From Stenotrophomonas maltophilia D457 (GTDB lineage: Bacteria; Pseudomonadota; Gammaproteobacteria; Xanthomonadales; Xanthomonadaceae), in assembly GCF_000284595.1 (NCBI RefSeq), contig NC_017671.1, positions 2,761,001-2,825,000 on the forward strand: a stretch of DNA of 64,000 bases, given 5' to 3'. Numbering within the stretch: the stretch's first letter is position 1; the number at the start of each line of letters is the position of its first letter. This document shows positions 25,546 through 35,025 of this stretch, in pieces. The position numbers and the translations under genes were made by a program. A model generated the notes under the pieces. It saw only the letters and a list, made by a program, of their open reading frames with translations. It ran no database searches and had not been told where the DNA came from.

Positions 25546-26373
25546 ATGACCCGTACACCCCCCGTTGATCAGAGCGCCCTGTGGAACGGTCCTGGCGGCC
25601 AGGTCTGGGTTGCGCAGCAGGCCATTCTCGATGGCCTGTTCCAGCCCATGGCCAACCTGCTGGTGGCCGAACTTCCGGAGACCGTCACGCAACTGCTGGA
25701 TGTAGGCTGCGGTACCGGTGCCAGCCTGCTGGCATCAGCCGCCGCACGCCCGGCGACACACAGCACCGGCCTGGACATCTCCGCGCCGATGCTGGCGCTG
25801 GCCCGCCAGCGCGCCGAGGCTGCGGGACTGGACGCGGACTTCATCGTGGCAGACGCGCAGCGCCATCCTCTGCCGTCCGCGCACTTCGACTGGATCCAGT
25901 CGCGGCTGGGCGTGATGTTCTTCGAGGACAGCCAGGCCGCGTTCGCCAACCTGCATCGTGCCGCGACACCCGGCGCTGGGCTGCGCTTCATCGCTTGGCG
26001 CAGTGCCGACGAGAATCCATTCATGACCACGGCCGAGCGCGCCATCGGCGATGCACTGGATCTGCCGCCCCGGGTACCCGGCGCGCCGGGACAGTTCGCC
26101 TTTGCCGACGGCGGGCAGGTACAGCGGCTTGTGCGGGCCGCTGGTTGGAAGGATGTGGAGGTGGTTGCGGTGGACCTGCCCTGCTCGATCGCCCGCGAAG
26201 ACCTGCCTACCTATGTCGGCCAGCTGGGCCCGTTGGGGCTGGCCCTGCGCTCAATGCCGGAAGCCCGTGCCGCCGTGCTTCGCCACCAGGCGCTGGCTGC
26301 ATTCGCGCCGTTCATCGAAGGCGACCGCGTACGCGTAGATGCCGCCTGCTGGCTGGTCCGCGCCCGCGCGTAG
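25546..26373 (+). CDS. Class I SAM-dependent methyltransferase
   Basis: 275 residues. The SAM-binding motif I is L-L-D-V-G-C-G-T-G-A-S at about residue 50, the acidic ribose contact is in G-L-D-I-S-A-P-M-L, and motif III is V-A-D-A-Q-R-H-P-L-P. This resembles UbiE/Methyltransf_11-type small-molecule methyltransferases. Probably controlled by the divergent MerR gene. The stop codon abuts the long inverted repeat at 26375. Substrate unknown. Confidence 0.85.
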   Translation: MTRTPPVDQSALWNGPGGQVWVAQQAILDGLFQPMANLLVAELPETVTQLLDVGCGTGASLLASAAARPATHSTGLDISAPMLALARQRAEAAGLDADFIVADAQRHPLPSAHFDWIQSRLGVMFFEDSQAAFANLHRAATPGAGLRFIAWRSADENPFMTTAERAIGDALDLPPRVPGAPGQFAFADGGQVQRLVRAAGWKDVEVVAVDLPCSIAREDLPTYVGQLGPLGLALRSMPEARAAVLRHQALAAFAPFIEGDRVRVDAACWLVRARA

Positions 26374-26374
26374 G

Positions 26375-26451
26375 AAAAGGGGACGGAGGGGATTAAGTCG
26401 TTCTTGCCCCGCGTGTGCAGGAAACGACTTAATCCCCTCCGTCCCCTTTTT
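26375..26451. terminator. Long inverted repeat filling a convergent junction (family copy C)
   Basis: AAAAGGGGACGGAGGGGATT then AAGTCGTT, a loop of about 20 nt, and the complementary arm ending in TTTTT. It fills the gap between the methyltransferase stop and the small hypothetical gene's stop; arms are shorter than in copy A. Confidence 0.85.
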
Positions 26452-26453
26452 CT

Positions 26454-26744
26454 TTACAGCGCCTCGCCGGCGTCGGCCAGGCGCGATTCGATCAAGGCGT
26501 ACCACTGCTGCAGCACGTCGATCAGCATGTCCAGCTCGGCGTCGGTGCGCTGTGCGCGGCCGCTGCGCAGGCAGGCCTGTGCTTCCTGCAGTTGGGCCAG
26601 GAACCCTGCCACGGTATCGGCCTGCAGGATCAGGCCGGGCAGGCGCCGGCCCGGGATGCGCACCACGGCATGGTTGCCGAGCTGGCCGTACACGCTGAGC
26701 GTAGCTTCCGTCTTCATGGAGAGTGGCAGGAATTGGGCATTCAT
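26454..26744 (-). CDS. Small protein of unknown function
   Basis: 96 residues from the ATG at 26744 (MNAQFLPLSMK); the ATG at 26717 (MKTEATLSVYGQ) is also possible. The middle, G-N-H-A-V-V-R-I-P-G-R-R-L-P-G-L-I-L-Q-A-D-T, looks like a small beta-barrel, followed by two predicted helices. No signal peptide or transmembrane segment. I do not recognise a characterised family. Its reading frame is open to the flanking repeat and has consistent third-position GC, so it is probably real. Confidence 0.6.
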   Translation of the reverse strand: MNAQFLPLSMKTEATLSVYGQLGNHAVVRIPGRRLPGLILQADTVAGFLAQLQEAQACLRSGRAQRTDAELDMLIDVLQQWYALIESRLADAGEAL

Positions 26745-26865
26745 CGCGTGCACCGTTTGAAGACCTGAGCCGCAGGCAGGCGTGGACGACGGGGGAGACG
26801 TTGCCACGCCTGCCGGCGGTCAGGGGGGACTCGGGATGCCGGGGCACCGCCCCGGCGCAGGAGGG

Positions 26866-27708
26866 TCAACGGGGCTGTGCCATCCCGGCGATCTGCACGC
26901 GCCGGTTCGGCGCCAGGCAGGCAATCAGCTCGCGCCGGTTGCGCTGCCCGCACTGCACGATCGGCTCAGCCGCGCCGCGTCCTTCGGCGCTGATGCTGGC
27001 CGCAGGCACGCCGCCCTGCACCAGCGCGCTGCGCACGGCCTCGGCGCGGCGCTGCGACAGCGCCTGGTTGTAGCTGGCGCTGCCGATACGGTCGGTATAG
27101 CCGGTCACCCTGATCGACTGCACCTGTGCGGCTTCGCGTACCTGCGCCAGGATGCCCTGCACCGCCTGCTGCCCTTCCGCGCTCAGCACCGCGCTGTCGA
27201 AGCCGAACAACGCGTCGGCCGACAGCCGCAGCGGCTGTTCCGGCAGTGGTGCCGGTGCCGGTGCCGGCGGGACCGGTGGCCGCGGCGGCTCCAGCACGGC
27301 CGCGCACGATTCCGGCTTCCAGTAACCCGCCTGGGCGATGCCCTTGCTGTCAAAGCGGACCTGGAACTGGCAGGTGAAATACTCCGCACCTTGCGCGGTG
27401 CGGAAGTTGAACAGGTAGTTCCACTCGCGCACGCCCCACATGCCTTCATTGAAATGCGGCGTGCCCAGCAGCGTGTACAACTGCCGCTTGCTCATGCCCG
27501 GCGCGAAGCGGCGCAGGTCGGCGACGTCCGGATAGATGCCTTCCTTCAACGAGGCCTTGGAGGCCTCCGGGAACTGCACGGCGGTGGCTTCGACGGGACC
27601 GTCGGTGGCCGGCGCATGGCTGCGGCAGGCGGCCAGCAGGCCCATCCCCAGGATCAGGCCCAGCGTAGCGGCATGTTGGCCGGCGCGGGCGATGCGATGC
27701 TGTTTCAT
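26866..27708 (-). CDS. Lipoprotein with BamE-like and OmpA domains
   Basis: 280 residues. A lipoprotein signal peptide ends L-L-A-A-C (Cys28). Residues about 70-135 look like the SmpA/BamE fold: M-S-K-R-Q-L-Y-T-L-L-G-T-P, then E-W-N-Y-L-F-N-F. A proline-rich linker (P-P-A-P-A-P-A-P) precedes an OmpA peptidoglycan-binding domain with G-Y-T-D-R-I-G and N-R-R-V-Q-I. It follows the trimeric autotransporter by 61 bp in the same direction, with AGGGGA as ribosome site. It may anchor or help assemble that adhesin, as small lipoproteins do for some YadA-type proteins (SadB with SadA); this is inference. Confidence 0.82.
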   Translation of the reverse strand: MKQHRIARAGQHAATLGLILGMGLLAACRSHAPATDGPVEATAVQFPEASKASLKEGIYPDVADLRRFAPGMSKRQLYTLLGTPHFNEGMWGVREWNYLFNFRTAQGAEYFTCQFQVRFDSKGIAQAGYWKPESCAAVLEPPRPPVPPAPAPAPLPEQPLRLSADALFGFDSAVLSAEGQQAVQGILAQVREAAQVQSIRVTGYTDRIGSASYNQALSQRRAEAVRSALVQGGVPAASISAEGRGAAEPIVQCGQRNRRELIACLAPNRRVQIAGMAQPR

Positions 27709-27769
27709 GTCATTCCCCCTGTAGACGTTTCCGCGATGCCGGGCCGCGGGCGCGGCCCGGCGGCGGGGA

Positions 27770-30700
27770 TCACCACTGGATGCCGGCACCGACGGCCACG
27801 CCGGCCTCGCCACGGCTGTTGGTCGAACCGCTGAACTTGTAGATCCAGCGCCCGCCTTCGGAGACACCGGAGATGCCCAGCGCCACGCCCGATTCGCCGT
27901 TGTAGCTGCCAGCCGCGATCGAGGCCATGCTGCGGCCCGCCTCGCTGGGCTGCGGCAGCGCTGCGGTGGCCATCGCCGAGGCGATACCGGCCGAAGCACG
28001 GTTGTCGGTCTTGCGCAGGTCGCGCTCGAAGCCACCCATACGCTCGTCGGTGTAGGCCTTGGACCAGTCCAGGGTCTGCGCCATGCCCGACTTCAGCTGA
28101 TCCACGTTGACCGCGTCGGTACCGGCGGTGCCAGCGGCAACGTTGCGCACCGTGGTCGGGCCGCTGCTGGTGCTGCCCAGGGTGACGCTGTTGTAGTTGG
28201 TCGCACCGTTCACCGTGGTGTCGTAGCGGATGGTGCCCTGCTGCGACGCCTGCAGCTGGCGCACGTTGACCGCGTCGGTGGCCTGCGAGCCGTCGGCCAC
28301 GTTGACCACCTGGCGTTCGGCGCCGCTGGCACCCACCGAGACCGTGTTGGCCCGGTTCGCCACCGAACCTGCACCCAATGCCACCGAGTTGTCGGCCTGC
28401 GCCTGTGAACCATTGCCGAGCGCGGTCGAGTTGGCACCGGCGGCAGTGGAGCCTGCACCACCGGCGGCGGAGTTGGCGCCGCTGGCGGACGGATCGGCCA
28501 GGTTGTTGGTGTTGTTGGCGCGGAAGCTGCCCGCCACGTTGGTGATGTTCTGGATCTTCTGGTCGGTGTACTTCTTCGACTCGTCGATGGCGTAATTCAC
28601 GCCGTTCTTCAGCTGGCCGACATTGGTTGCGTCGTAGGTGTCCGAGCCGTCGGCAACGTGGGTGATCTTGCGCTCGCTGCCGCTGCTGCCGACCGAGACC
28701 TCACCGGCCGAGTTGCTGGCACCGGTCTGGCCGTAGGCGCCGGTATAGCCGCTCTGTGCGCCAACGCTGGCCACCGAACCGGCACCCAGCGCCACGCTGT
28801 TGCCGGCACTGCTGCTGGCACCGTTGCCGACCGCCACGCTGTTGGCACCGGCTGCTCTGGCCTGCGGGCCGACCGCCACCGCTTCCGCACCGGCCGCGGT
28901 GGCTGCGGCCGCCGTCGAGTTCACCGCCAGGTAGGCACTGCCACCGCCACCGTTGGTGATGCGCTGGTTGAGGACCTTCAGCGAGCCATCGACGGCAGTG
29001 AAGGCGGCGGTGACGTTGTTGTAATCGCCGCTGGTGAAGGTGCCATCGGTGGCGATGCTGGAAATGCTGAACGTCGGCGCGGTCCACGCGTTGGTGGTGC
29101 CGTTGTAGGCAGTGGTGCCGCCGAAGTAGTTGGCGATGGTGCTGTGGGTGCTGAACAGCTGGTCGCCGGTGATGGCGTCGCTGCTGCCGGCCAGGATGCT
29201 GCCGGCGGCGACGTTGGTGATCTTCACCGCACCGGTACCGGTGCCCGTCAGCGTCACGCTGTTGAGCACGTTGCCACTGCCGTCGACATCGTATTTCACG
29301 GCCAGCTTGTCGATCTCGCCGGTCTGGTCGGCAACGTTGGCCAGCGAGTTGCTGACCGCATCGAAGGCGGTGCCGACGTCGTTGTAGCTGCCCTTGGTCA
29401 CGGTGCCGTTGGCGGCGACGTTGTTGATCGAGTACGTCGGTGCGGTCAGCACGCCGCTGGCGCTGACCGCAGCACCACCGCCGAGGTGGGTGGCCACAGC
29501 CTGGTTGGCGGCGAACAGCTGGGCCCCGTTGATGGCCTCGCTGCTGGTGGCGCTGACCTGGCCCGGGCCGAGATTGCGCAGCGTGGTGGCGGTGCCGGCC
29601 TGGCCCAGCGTGGCGCTGGCATAGTTGACGCTGCCATCGGCGTTGAGGTCATAGCGCAGTGCCCCCTGCTCCGAGGCCTGCAGCTGTCCCACGTTGACCG
29701 CATCGGTGGCCGCGGTACCGGCCGCCACGTTGATGACCTGACGCTCTGCGCCAGCGGCACCGATGGAAACCGTGTTGGCACGATCGGCAAGGCTTCCCGC
29801 ACCCACTGCGATGCTGTTGGCTGCCGTCGCCCGCGCATTGGTGCCGACCGCGATCGAATCGGCGCCGCTGGCCACGGCCTCGGTACCGGTCGAGTTCACC
29901 CGCAGGTACTTGGTACCGCCGTTGCGGATATCGGTGATCTGCGTGTTGAGGTTGACCAGCGAACCATCCACCGCCGCGAAGGCATCGGTGGCGTTGGTGT
30001 ACAGGCCCTGGGCGATGGCGCCGGTGGTGGAGATCGTGCTGATCTCGAACAGCGGTGCGGTGAAGATGCCGCTGGCCGGGTCAAAGGCTGCACGACCACC
30101 GAAGAAGCTGGCGATCGCGCTGTTCGTTGCCGCCAGCTGGCCACCGTTGACGGCCTCGAGGCTGCCCGCGGTGACCGCACCGGCGGCGAGATTGCCGATG
30201 GTGGTGGTGCCGGTGCCTGCGCCGAGGGTGACCCGTCGATAGTTCGGATTGCCGCCGGCGTCCAGATCGTAGGTCACCGCAGCATCCGCCACGCCGTTGA
30301 TCAGGCTGATCGCGCCCTTCAACTGCGCCACGTTGACCGCGTCGGTGTTGCCGCTGCCCGCAGCCACGTTGGTGATCTGGCGCTCGCCCCCACCGGCGGT
30401 GCCCACCGATACTTCACCGGCCGAGACCTGCGGCGCCGTGAGGCCGTAGGCACTGTAGCTGGCCTGCGCGCCACGCAGTGCGGCCGAGCGGTAGCCCAGC
30501 GCGACCGAGTTGGCCTGGTTGGAGGTGGACTCGGCACCCAGCAGGGTCTGCCCGTTGGCGGTGCCGACGGCACTGTCGCCGACGATCACCGAATGGCCCA
30601 TGCGCGCGGCATAGTCGGCCGTCGGCACGCCGGTCGGGTTGCTGGGATCGTTCACGCCATCACCGGGGAAGGCGACATTGGCATCGACCTTCGGCAGTTC

Positions 30701-33562
30701 ATGGCGTGCGTTGGCGCCGATCACCACTTCCTTCGAGCCGTTGGCGAAGGCGCCATCGCCCATCAGCACCTGGTAGTCCTGCGCGGCGTTGACGGCCCAG
30801 CAGGAGATGTCGGCCAGCGCGATGTCCAGGCACTTGGCCGCCCAGGCCGGGGAATCCTTCGGCAGCAGCAGGCCCAGCAGGCCACCCGGATTGCCGTTGT
30901 TGATGTTGTAGATGTAGCTGTCGGAAGTGACGCCACCGATCAGGGTCAGGTGCGAGCTGCCGCCCGTGGCCGCGCCGCCCAGACCGTTGAGCGTGCTGCC
31001 GACCGGCGACAGGTTCACCACCGGCAGGCCCAGCACATTGACCGTCGAATAGGTCTGCATCACGTTGGCATTGCTGAGCTTGAGATTGCCATTGCTCAGG
31101 TAGCCATTGCCGCCGAACAGGCTGGTGGTGGTCGGCCCGATCAGCTGGCCGACATTGCCGACCAGGCCACCGGTGCCGATGATCAGGCCGGCATTCGGGT
31201 CGGCCGGCGCCGGTGCCTTCGGGCTGGTCGGCGGGATCGCCGACGGCTGGGTCAGGCCGAGACTGCCGAGCGTGCCACCCACCAGGCCGCCCACGGCGCT
31301 GCCCAGGTTGCCGACAGTGCCATTGAGATTGCCGTTGAGCAGGTTGCCCACCGCGCTGCCGACGTTGCCCAGCGTGCTTCCCAGCACACCGCCCAGGCCT
31401 GCGCCCGGGCTACCGGTGGTGCCGTTGAGAATGCCGCCCACTGCACCACCGACCGTGCCGACGGTATTGCTAAGCGTGCCGCCCACCGCGCTGCCAACCT
31501 GGCCGACGGTGCCGCTCAGAGCGCCACCCACCGCACTGCCGACGGTACCGTTCAATGCGCCACCGACTGCGCCCACCGTGTTGTTGAGCGTGCCGCCCAC
31601 TGCACCGCCGACCTGGCCGACGGTGCCGTTCAGAGCGCCACCCACCGCACTGCCGACGGTACCGACAGTGCCGTTCAGAGCGCCACCCACGGCGCCGCCG
31701 ACTTGGCCAACCGCGCCATTGAGCGCACCACCCACTGCACTGCCGACGGTACCGACAGTGCCGTTCAGTGCGCTGCCCACAGCACCACCGACCGCACCGA
31801 CCGAGTTGTTGAGCGCGCCGCCCACTGCACTGCCAACAGTGCCGACAGTACCGTTCAGAGCACCGCCAACTGCACCACCGACTGCGCCGACCGTGTTGTT
31901 GAGCGTGCCACCCACTGCGCCGCCGACCTGGCCAACGGTGCCGTTCAGAGCTCCGCCCACCGCACCGCCGACGGTACCGACGGTGCCGTTCAGTGCACCG
32001 CCGACTGCGCCGCCAACTGTGCCGACCGTGCCGTTCAGAGCACCGCCAACTGCACCACCGACTGCGCCGACCGTGTTGTTGAGCGTACCGCCCACTGCGC
32101 TGCCGACCTGGCCAACGGTGCCGTTCAGAGCTCCGCCCACAGCACCACCGACCGCACTGACCGTGTTGTTGAGCGCGCCGCTCACGGCGCCGCCAACTGT
32201 GCCTGCCGTGCCGTTCAGTGCACCGCCAACTGCACCACCGACCACGCCGACTGTGTTGTTGAGCGTGCCGCCCACTGCACCGCCGACCGCGCCGACTGTG
32301 CCGTTGAGTGCACCGCCCACTGCGCCACCGACCGTGCCTACCGTGCCGTTCAGTGCACCGCCAACCGCACCACCGACTGCGCCCACCGCGTTGTTGAGCG
32401 TGCCACCCACTGCACCGCCGACCGCGCCGACTGTGCCGTTGAGTGCACCGCCCACTGCGCCACCGACTGTTCCGACAGTACCGTTCAGAGCGCCGCCCAC
32501 TGCGCCGCCAACCGTGCCAACGGTGCCGTTCAGCGCACCACCCACCGTGCTACCGACCGCACCCGCGGCACCGTGAAGCGTCCCGCCGACAGCATCCACT
32601 GCTCCGCCCACCAGACCGCCGACGCCCAGCGCGCTGTGCTGCGCGGCTACGGTTGCCTGCCCGGCCAGCTTCAGGTTGCGATCGGCGACTACTTCCTGGC
32701 CGTCCGGCGCCTGCACGCGCACCTTGCCCGCGGCGCCGGCATCGAACGCGGCACTGATGGCGCGATCATGCGTGTCACCCGGCAGTTCCTCCTTGGCCGG
32801 CAGCGTGACCGCCGCCGTCGCCCGGGCCTGGCCCTGCCCCTCGATGTGATGGCCAGCCACCGCCAGATGCGCGTCGGTGTCGCCGTCGACAGAGGCCTTC
32901 AGGGACGAACCGCTGAGGCCCGCTGCCGCCCGGGCACCCGAATCGATCGAAGCGACCTGATGGCCAGCGATGCCGACCTTGGCCCTGGCGCGCGCATCGG
33001 CAGCGACGCCCAGCGGCGCCTGCGCGCCCGGCGCAACGTGCGCTGCCAGCGATGCATCCACCTGTGCCGCCTTGATCGCAGTGTTGCCCAGGCCGACAGT
33101 GGCGCGTACATCGGCCGCCAGCGCCGGCACGGCCACCTGCTTCGGCGTGGTGTTCGCTGCCAGCTTCACCTGTACGGCGGCCGGCAATACGTCACGCACC
33201 ACCGGCAGCGATGTGGTGTTCAACTGCAGGCCCAGGCGAGCGTCCGCACTGATCGCGGGGCTGCTCTGCGCCTGTCGCGCGGCGGCAGCCAAGGCCACTT
33301 CCGCGTCGACCTTGACCGGCATCGGCTGCGCATACTTCGCCGCAAGCGCTTGCAGGTCGCGCAGCGACTGATTGGTTTCCGATGCCCCTGCGTGGCCGCT
33401 GGCCAGCGCGCACAGCAGTGCCAGGGCCAGCGCGGTGGGCATCAGCAGGAAGGCGCGCGGATCGCGTGCGGCGCCGCCGCCGCTGTCGCCGGTGGCCAGT
33501 TCCGAGGCCACAACCAGAGCATTGAGCTGGCGGTTCCATACACGCCGGTAGATGCGGTTCAT
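27770..33562 (-). CDS. Trimeric autotransporter adhesin (YadA-like)
   Basis: 1930 residues. The start at 33562 was chosen because GGGGG sits eight bases before it; an ATG two codons upstream is too close. N-terminal extended signal peptide (M-N-R-I-Y-R-R-V-W-N-R, then N-A-L-V-V-A-S-E). Residues about 60-330 are an Ala/Val-rich region, about 337-720 a 15-residue tandem repeat tract, and then YadA-type head repeats (S-V-A-L-G, V-A-V-G) alternating with neck motifs (D-A-V-N-V-x-Q-L) to about 1800. The C-terminus (A-S-A-M-A-T-A-A-L-P-Q, G-E-A-G-V-A-V-G-A-G-I-Q-W) is the four-strand YadA anchor. Surface adhesion is the expected role. Confidence 0.93.
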   Translation of the reverse strand: MNRIYRRVWNRQLNALVVASELATGDSGGGAARDPRAFLLMPTALALALLCALASGHAGASETNQSLRDLQALAAKYAQPMPVKVDAEVALAAAARQAQSSPAISADARLGLQLNTTSLPVVRDVLPAAVQVKLAANTTPKQVAVPALAADVRATVGLGNTAIKAAQVDASLAAHVAPGAQAPLGVAADARARAKVGIAGHQVASIDSGARAAAGLSGSSLKASVDGDTDAHLAVAGHHIEGQGQARATAAVTLPAKEELPGDTHDRAISAAFDAGAAGKVRVQAPDGQEVVADRNLKLAGQATVAAQHSALGVGGLVGGAVDAVGGTLHGAAGAVGSTVGGALNGTVGTVGGAVGGALNGTVGTVGGAVGGALNGTVGAVGGAVGGTLNNAVGAVGGAVGGALNGTVGTVGGAVGGALNGTVGAVGGAVGGTLNNTVGVVGGAVGGALNGTAGTVGGAVSGALNNTVSAVGGAVGGALNGTVGQVGSAVGGTLNNTVGAVGGAVGGALNGTVGTVGGAVGGALNGTVGTVGGAVGGALNGTVGQVGGAVGGTLNNTVGAVGGAVGGALNGTVGTVGSAVGGALNNSVGAVGGAVGSALNGTVGTVGSAVGGALNGAVGQVGGAVGGALNGTVGTVGSAVGGALNGTVGQVGGAVGGTLNNTVGAVGGALNGTVGSAVGGALSGTVGQVGSAVGGTLSNTVGTVGGAVGGILNGTTGSPGAGLGGVLGSTLGNVGSAVGNLLNGNLNGTVGNLGSAVGGLVGGTLGSLGLTQPSAIPPTSPKAPAPADPNAGLIIGTGGLVGNVGQLIGPTTTSLFGGNGYLSNGNLKLSNANVMQTYSTVNVLGLPVVNLSPVGSTLNGLGGAATGGSSHLTLIGGVTSDSYIYNINNGNPGGLLGLLLPKDSPAWAAKCLDIALADISCWAVNAAQDYQVLMGDGAFANGSKEVVIGANARHELPKVDANVAFPGDGVNDPSNPTGVPTADYAARMGHSVIVGDSAVGTANGQTLLGAESTSNQANSVALGYRSAALRGAQASYSAYGLTAPQVSAGEVSVGTAGGGERQITNVAAGSGNTDAVNVAQLKGAISLINGVADAAVTYDLDAGGNPNYRRVTLGAGTGTTTIGNLAAGAVTAGSLEAVNGGQLAATNSAIASFFGGRAAFDPASGIFTAPLFEISTISTTGAIAQGLYTNATDAFAAVDGSLVNLNTQITDIRNGGTKYLRVNSTGTEAVASGADSIAVGTNARATAANSIAVGAGSLADRANTVSIGAAGAERQVINVAAGTAATDAVNVGQLQASEQGALRYDLNADGSVNYASATLGQAGTATTLRNLGPGQVSATSSEAINGAQLFAANQAVATHLGGGAAVSASGVLTAPTYSINNVAANGTVTKGSYNDVGTAFDAVSNSLANVADQTGEIDKLAVKYDVDGSGNVLNSVTLTGTGTGAVKITNVAAGSILAGSSDAITGDQLFSTHSTIANYFGGTTAYNGTTNAWTAPTFSISSIATDGTFTSGDYNNVTAAFTAVDGSLKVLNQRITNGGGGSAYLAVNSTAAAATAAGAEAVAVGPQARAAGANSVAVGNGASSSAGNSVALGAGSVASVGAQSGYTGAYGQTGASNSAGEVSVGSSGSERKITHVADGSDTYDATNVGQLKNGVNYAIDESKKYTDQKIQNITNVAGSFRANNTNNLADPSASGANSAAGGAGSTAAGANSTALGNGSQAQADNSVALGAGSVANRANTVSVGASGAERQVVNVADGSQATDAVNVRQLQASQQGTIRYDTTVNGATNYNSVTLGSTSSGPTTVRNVAAGTAGTDAVNVDQLKSGMAQTLDWSKAYTDERMGGFERDLRKTDNRASAGIASAMATAALPQPSEAGRSMASIAAGSYNGESGVALGISGVSEGGRWIYKFSGSTNSRGEAGVAVGAGIQW
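31403..32551 (-). repeat. 45-bp tandem repeat tract in the adhesin gene
   Basis: Twenty-six consecutive units: twenty-five of 15 residues with the pattern G-A-V-G-G-A-L-N-G-T-V-G-x-V-G and one truncated to eight residues. The length 25 x 45 + 24 = 1149 bp matches exactly. Two alternating unit types (A-L-N-G and T-L-N-N) recur in a higher-order order. Near-identical 45-bp units favour recombination or slippage that changes length in frame. Confidence 0.9.
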
Positions 33563-33591
33563 GAGCATTTCCCCCGTAGGCGAACAACTGG

Positions 33592-33630
33592 AATGTCAGT
33601 GGACTTGCCGTTAGGCAGGTGACTGACATT
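33592..33630. promoter_or_regulatory. Hairpin or operator just before the adhesin ribosome site
   Basis: AATGTCAGT (33592-33600) and ACTGACATT (33622-33630) are perfect inverted arms, with an inner TGCC-GTTA-GGCA stem. It lies about 20 nt before the adhesin ribosome-binding site, so it may be a regulator site or a 5'UTR hairpin. Confidence 0.6.
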
Positions 33631-33797
33631 TCAGCGGTTGCAACGGTGGCGGCGCACTTCAATCCGGCACGGCAATCGCGCATTCCGGCAAATCCACGGC
33701 CGGAATCGGCAGCCGTTTATGCAGAAGCGGCAACATGATCGGCAAGCGGATGTGCAATTCCGGCACGAATGCCGCGAAAACCCTTGCGGGGCTTGGC

Positions 33798-34778
33798 TCA
33801 GGCCGGCTGGCCGATCTGCGCGGGCGCGCGCATCAGGGTATCGCGCGGCAGTTCGCCGAATACCTTGCGGTAATTGTCGGCGAAGCGCGAAAGATCCCAC
33901 AGGCCGCAGCTGAGGGCGATGGCTTTCACCGAGCGACGGCTGGAATCGGCCATCGACAGGCTGCGGCAGGCCGCGCACAGGCGCAGCATGGAGAGATACC
34001 GGTTGGGCGAGGTTCCAAACAGGTCCTCGAACGCATAACGCAGGCCGCGCTCGCTGACCCCAGCCGCATCGCAGATTTCATTCATGTAGATATTGCGGCG
34101 CAGGTTGAGCCGCATGAAGTTCTCTGCCCGCTGTGCGATCAGATAATGCGTACGCCGTGCACGGCTGCAACCCGGGCGATCCGCCGCACCGGCACCCAGA
34201 AGGGCCTGCACATCCTCGTGCAGCAGGGTTTCAGTTTCTTCCGGCTGCAGGCCTGCACCCTGCCCCAGCTGCAGGTGCAGCTGCTGGTAGTGGCGTGCCA
34301 ACGGCGTGCCTTCGCTGGCCAGATTGAACAGTGACAGTGCCTGGCCAGCGGGAGGCGTGCTGCGCAGGCTCAGTTCGGTCAGCTTGCGCTGCACCCGTGC
34401 CACCGGCAGCAGCATCAGGGTCATGTGCGTGCCTGGGCTCAGGGTGAACTCACTGATGCCTTCCGGCATGATCGTCAACGCCATCCCCGGCGTGAGCGGT
34501 ACGCCATGGCACCAGCTCAGCGTCTCATCGGTGGCGTGCAGGTACCCGAGCATCGCCCAGTCCGGCGGCAGCATGAAACGGCCGCGGCAGTGGAAACCGC
34601 AGCTGATGCTGCAGAACAGGGCTTCCTCGTGCACGCGCGAAGCGAATGCCGCACGTGGCCCATTGCCATCGAGCAGCAGCAGTTCGACATCACAGACACG
34701 AAGCACGCCGCTCAGCGTGGCCAGGTCTATCGACCGCAGGCCGCTGTCGCCGCTGTCTCCTACCCCACCATCGACCAT
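33798..34778 (-). CDS. AraC-family transcriptional regulator upstream of the adhesin
   Basis: 326 residues from the ATG at 34778. The N-terminal 190 residues look like an AraC-binding-like sensor domain with Cys-rich stretch F-C-S-I-S-C-G-F-H-C-R. The C-terminal 110 residues hold two helix-turn-helix units: Y-M-N-E-I-C-D-A-A-G-V-S-E-R-G-L and V-K-A-I-A-L-S-C-G-L-W-D-L-S-R-F. Same strand as the adhesin, 235 bp upstream of it, so regulation of the adhesin-lipoprotein pair is plausible. Confidence 0.85.
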   Translation of the reverse strand: MVDGGVGDSGDSGLRSIDLATLSGVLRVCDVELLLLDGNGPRAAFASRVHEEALFCSISCGFHCRGRFMLPPDWAMLGYLHATDETLSWCHGVPLTPGMALTIMPEGISEFTLSPGTHMTLMLLPVARVQRKLTELSLRSTPPAGQALSLFNLASEGTPLARHYQQLHLQLGQGAGLQPEETETLLHEDVQALLGAGAADRPGCSRARRTHYLIAQRAENFMRLNLRRNIYMNEICDAAGVSERGLRYAFEDLFGTSPNRYLSMLRLCAACRSLSMADSSRRSVKAIALSCGLWDLSRFADNYRKVFGELPRDTLMRAPAQIGQPA

Positions 34779-35009
34779 GACAGTGTTGTCCCCCGTTGAT
34801 CCGCCATGCGATGCGGCCCCCACTGCCTGACAGGGCGCGCAGCGATCCAGAAACCACTTCCGTTGTCGTGCAGGCCGCATCGGCTCCGATGCGGCCAACC
34901 ATGGAAATGCAACAGCTTGAATGCGAGTATGCCCGATAATCGGCGAAGGTAAACCCGCGGGCTGCAATGAAGAAAAAAGATACACAGATGAAGAAAATGT
35001 CGGCGCCAT

Positions 35010-35025
35010 TGGCACGGTCTTCGCA
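35010..35025 (+). promoter_or_regulatory. Candidate sigma-54 promoter upstream of the flp-tad operon
   Basis: TGGCACGGTCTTCGCA fits TGGCACR-N4-TTGCW with one mismatch and keeps the essential GG and GC separated by 10 bp. It is 447 bp before the pilin ATG, so a long leader would be needed. Confidence 0.35.

Noticed and set aside
31403..32551. CRISPR-like array
   Set aside because: Units are contiguous, coding and in frame with no spacers; it is a protein repeat.
31107..32576. A Pro/Thr-rich 489-codon frame with tandem P-T-A-P-P repeats
   Set aside because: It is the antisense of the 45-bp repeat tract; the repetition belongs to the adhesin strand.
28658..33622. A 1654-codon open frame on the plus strand across the adhesin gene
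   Set aside because: It is antisense to the YadA-like gene, has no recognisable domain, and arises from high GC and repeats with few stops.
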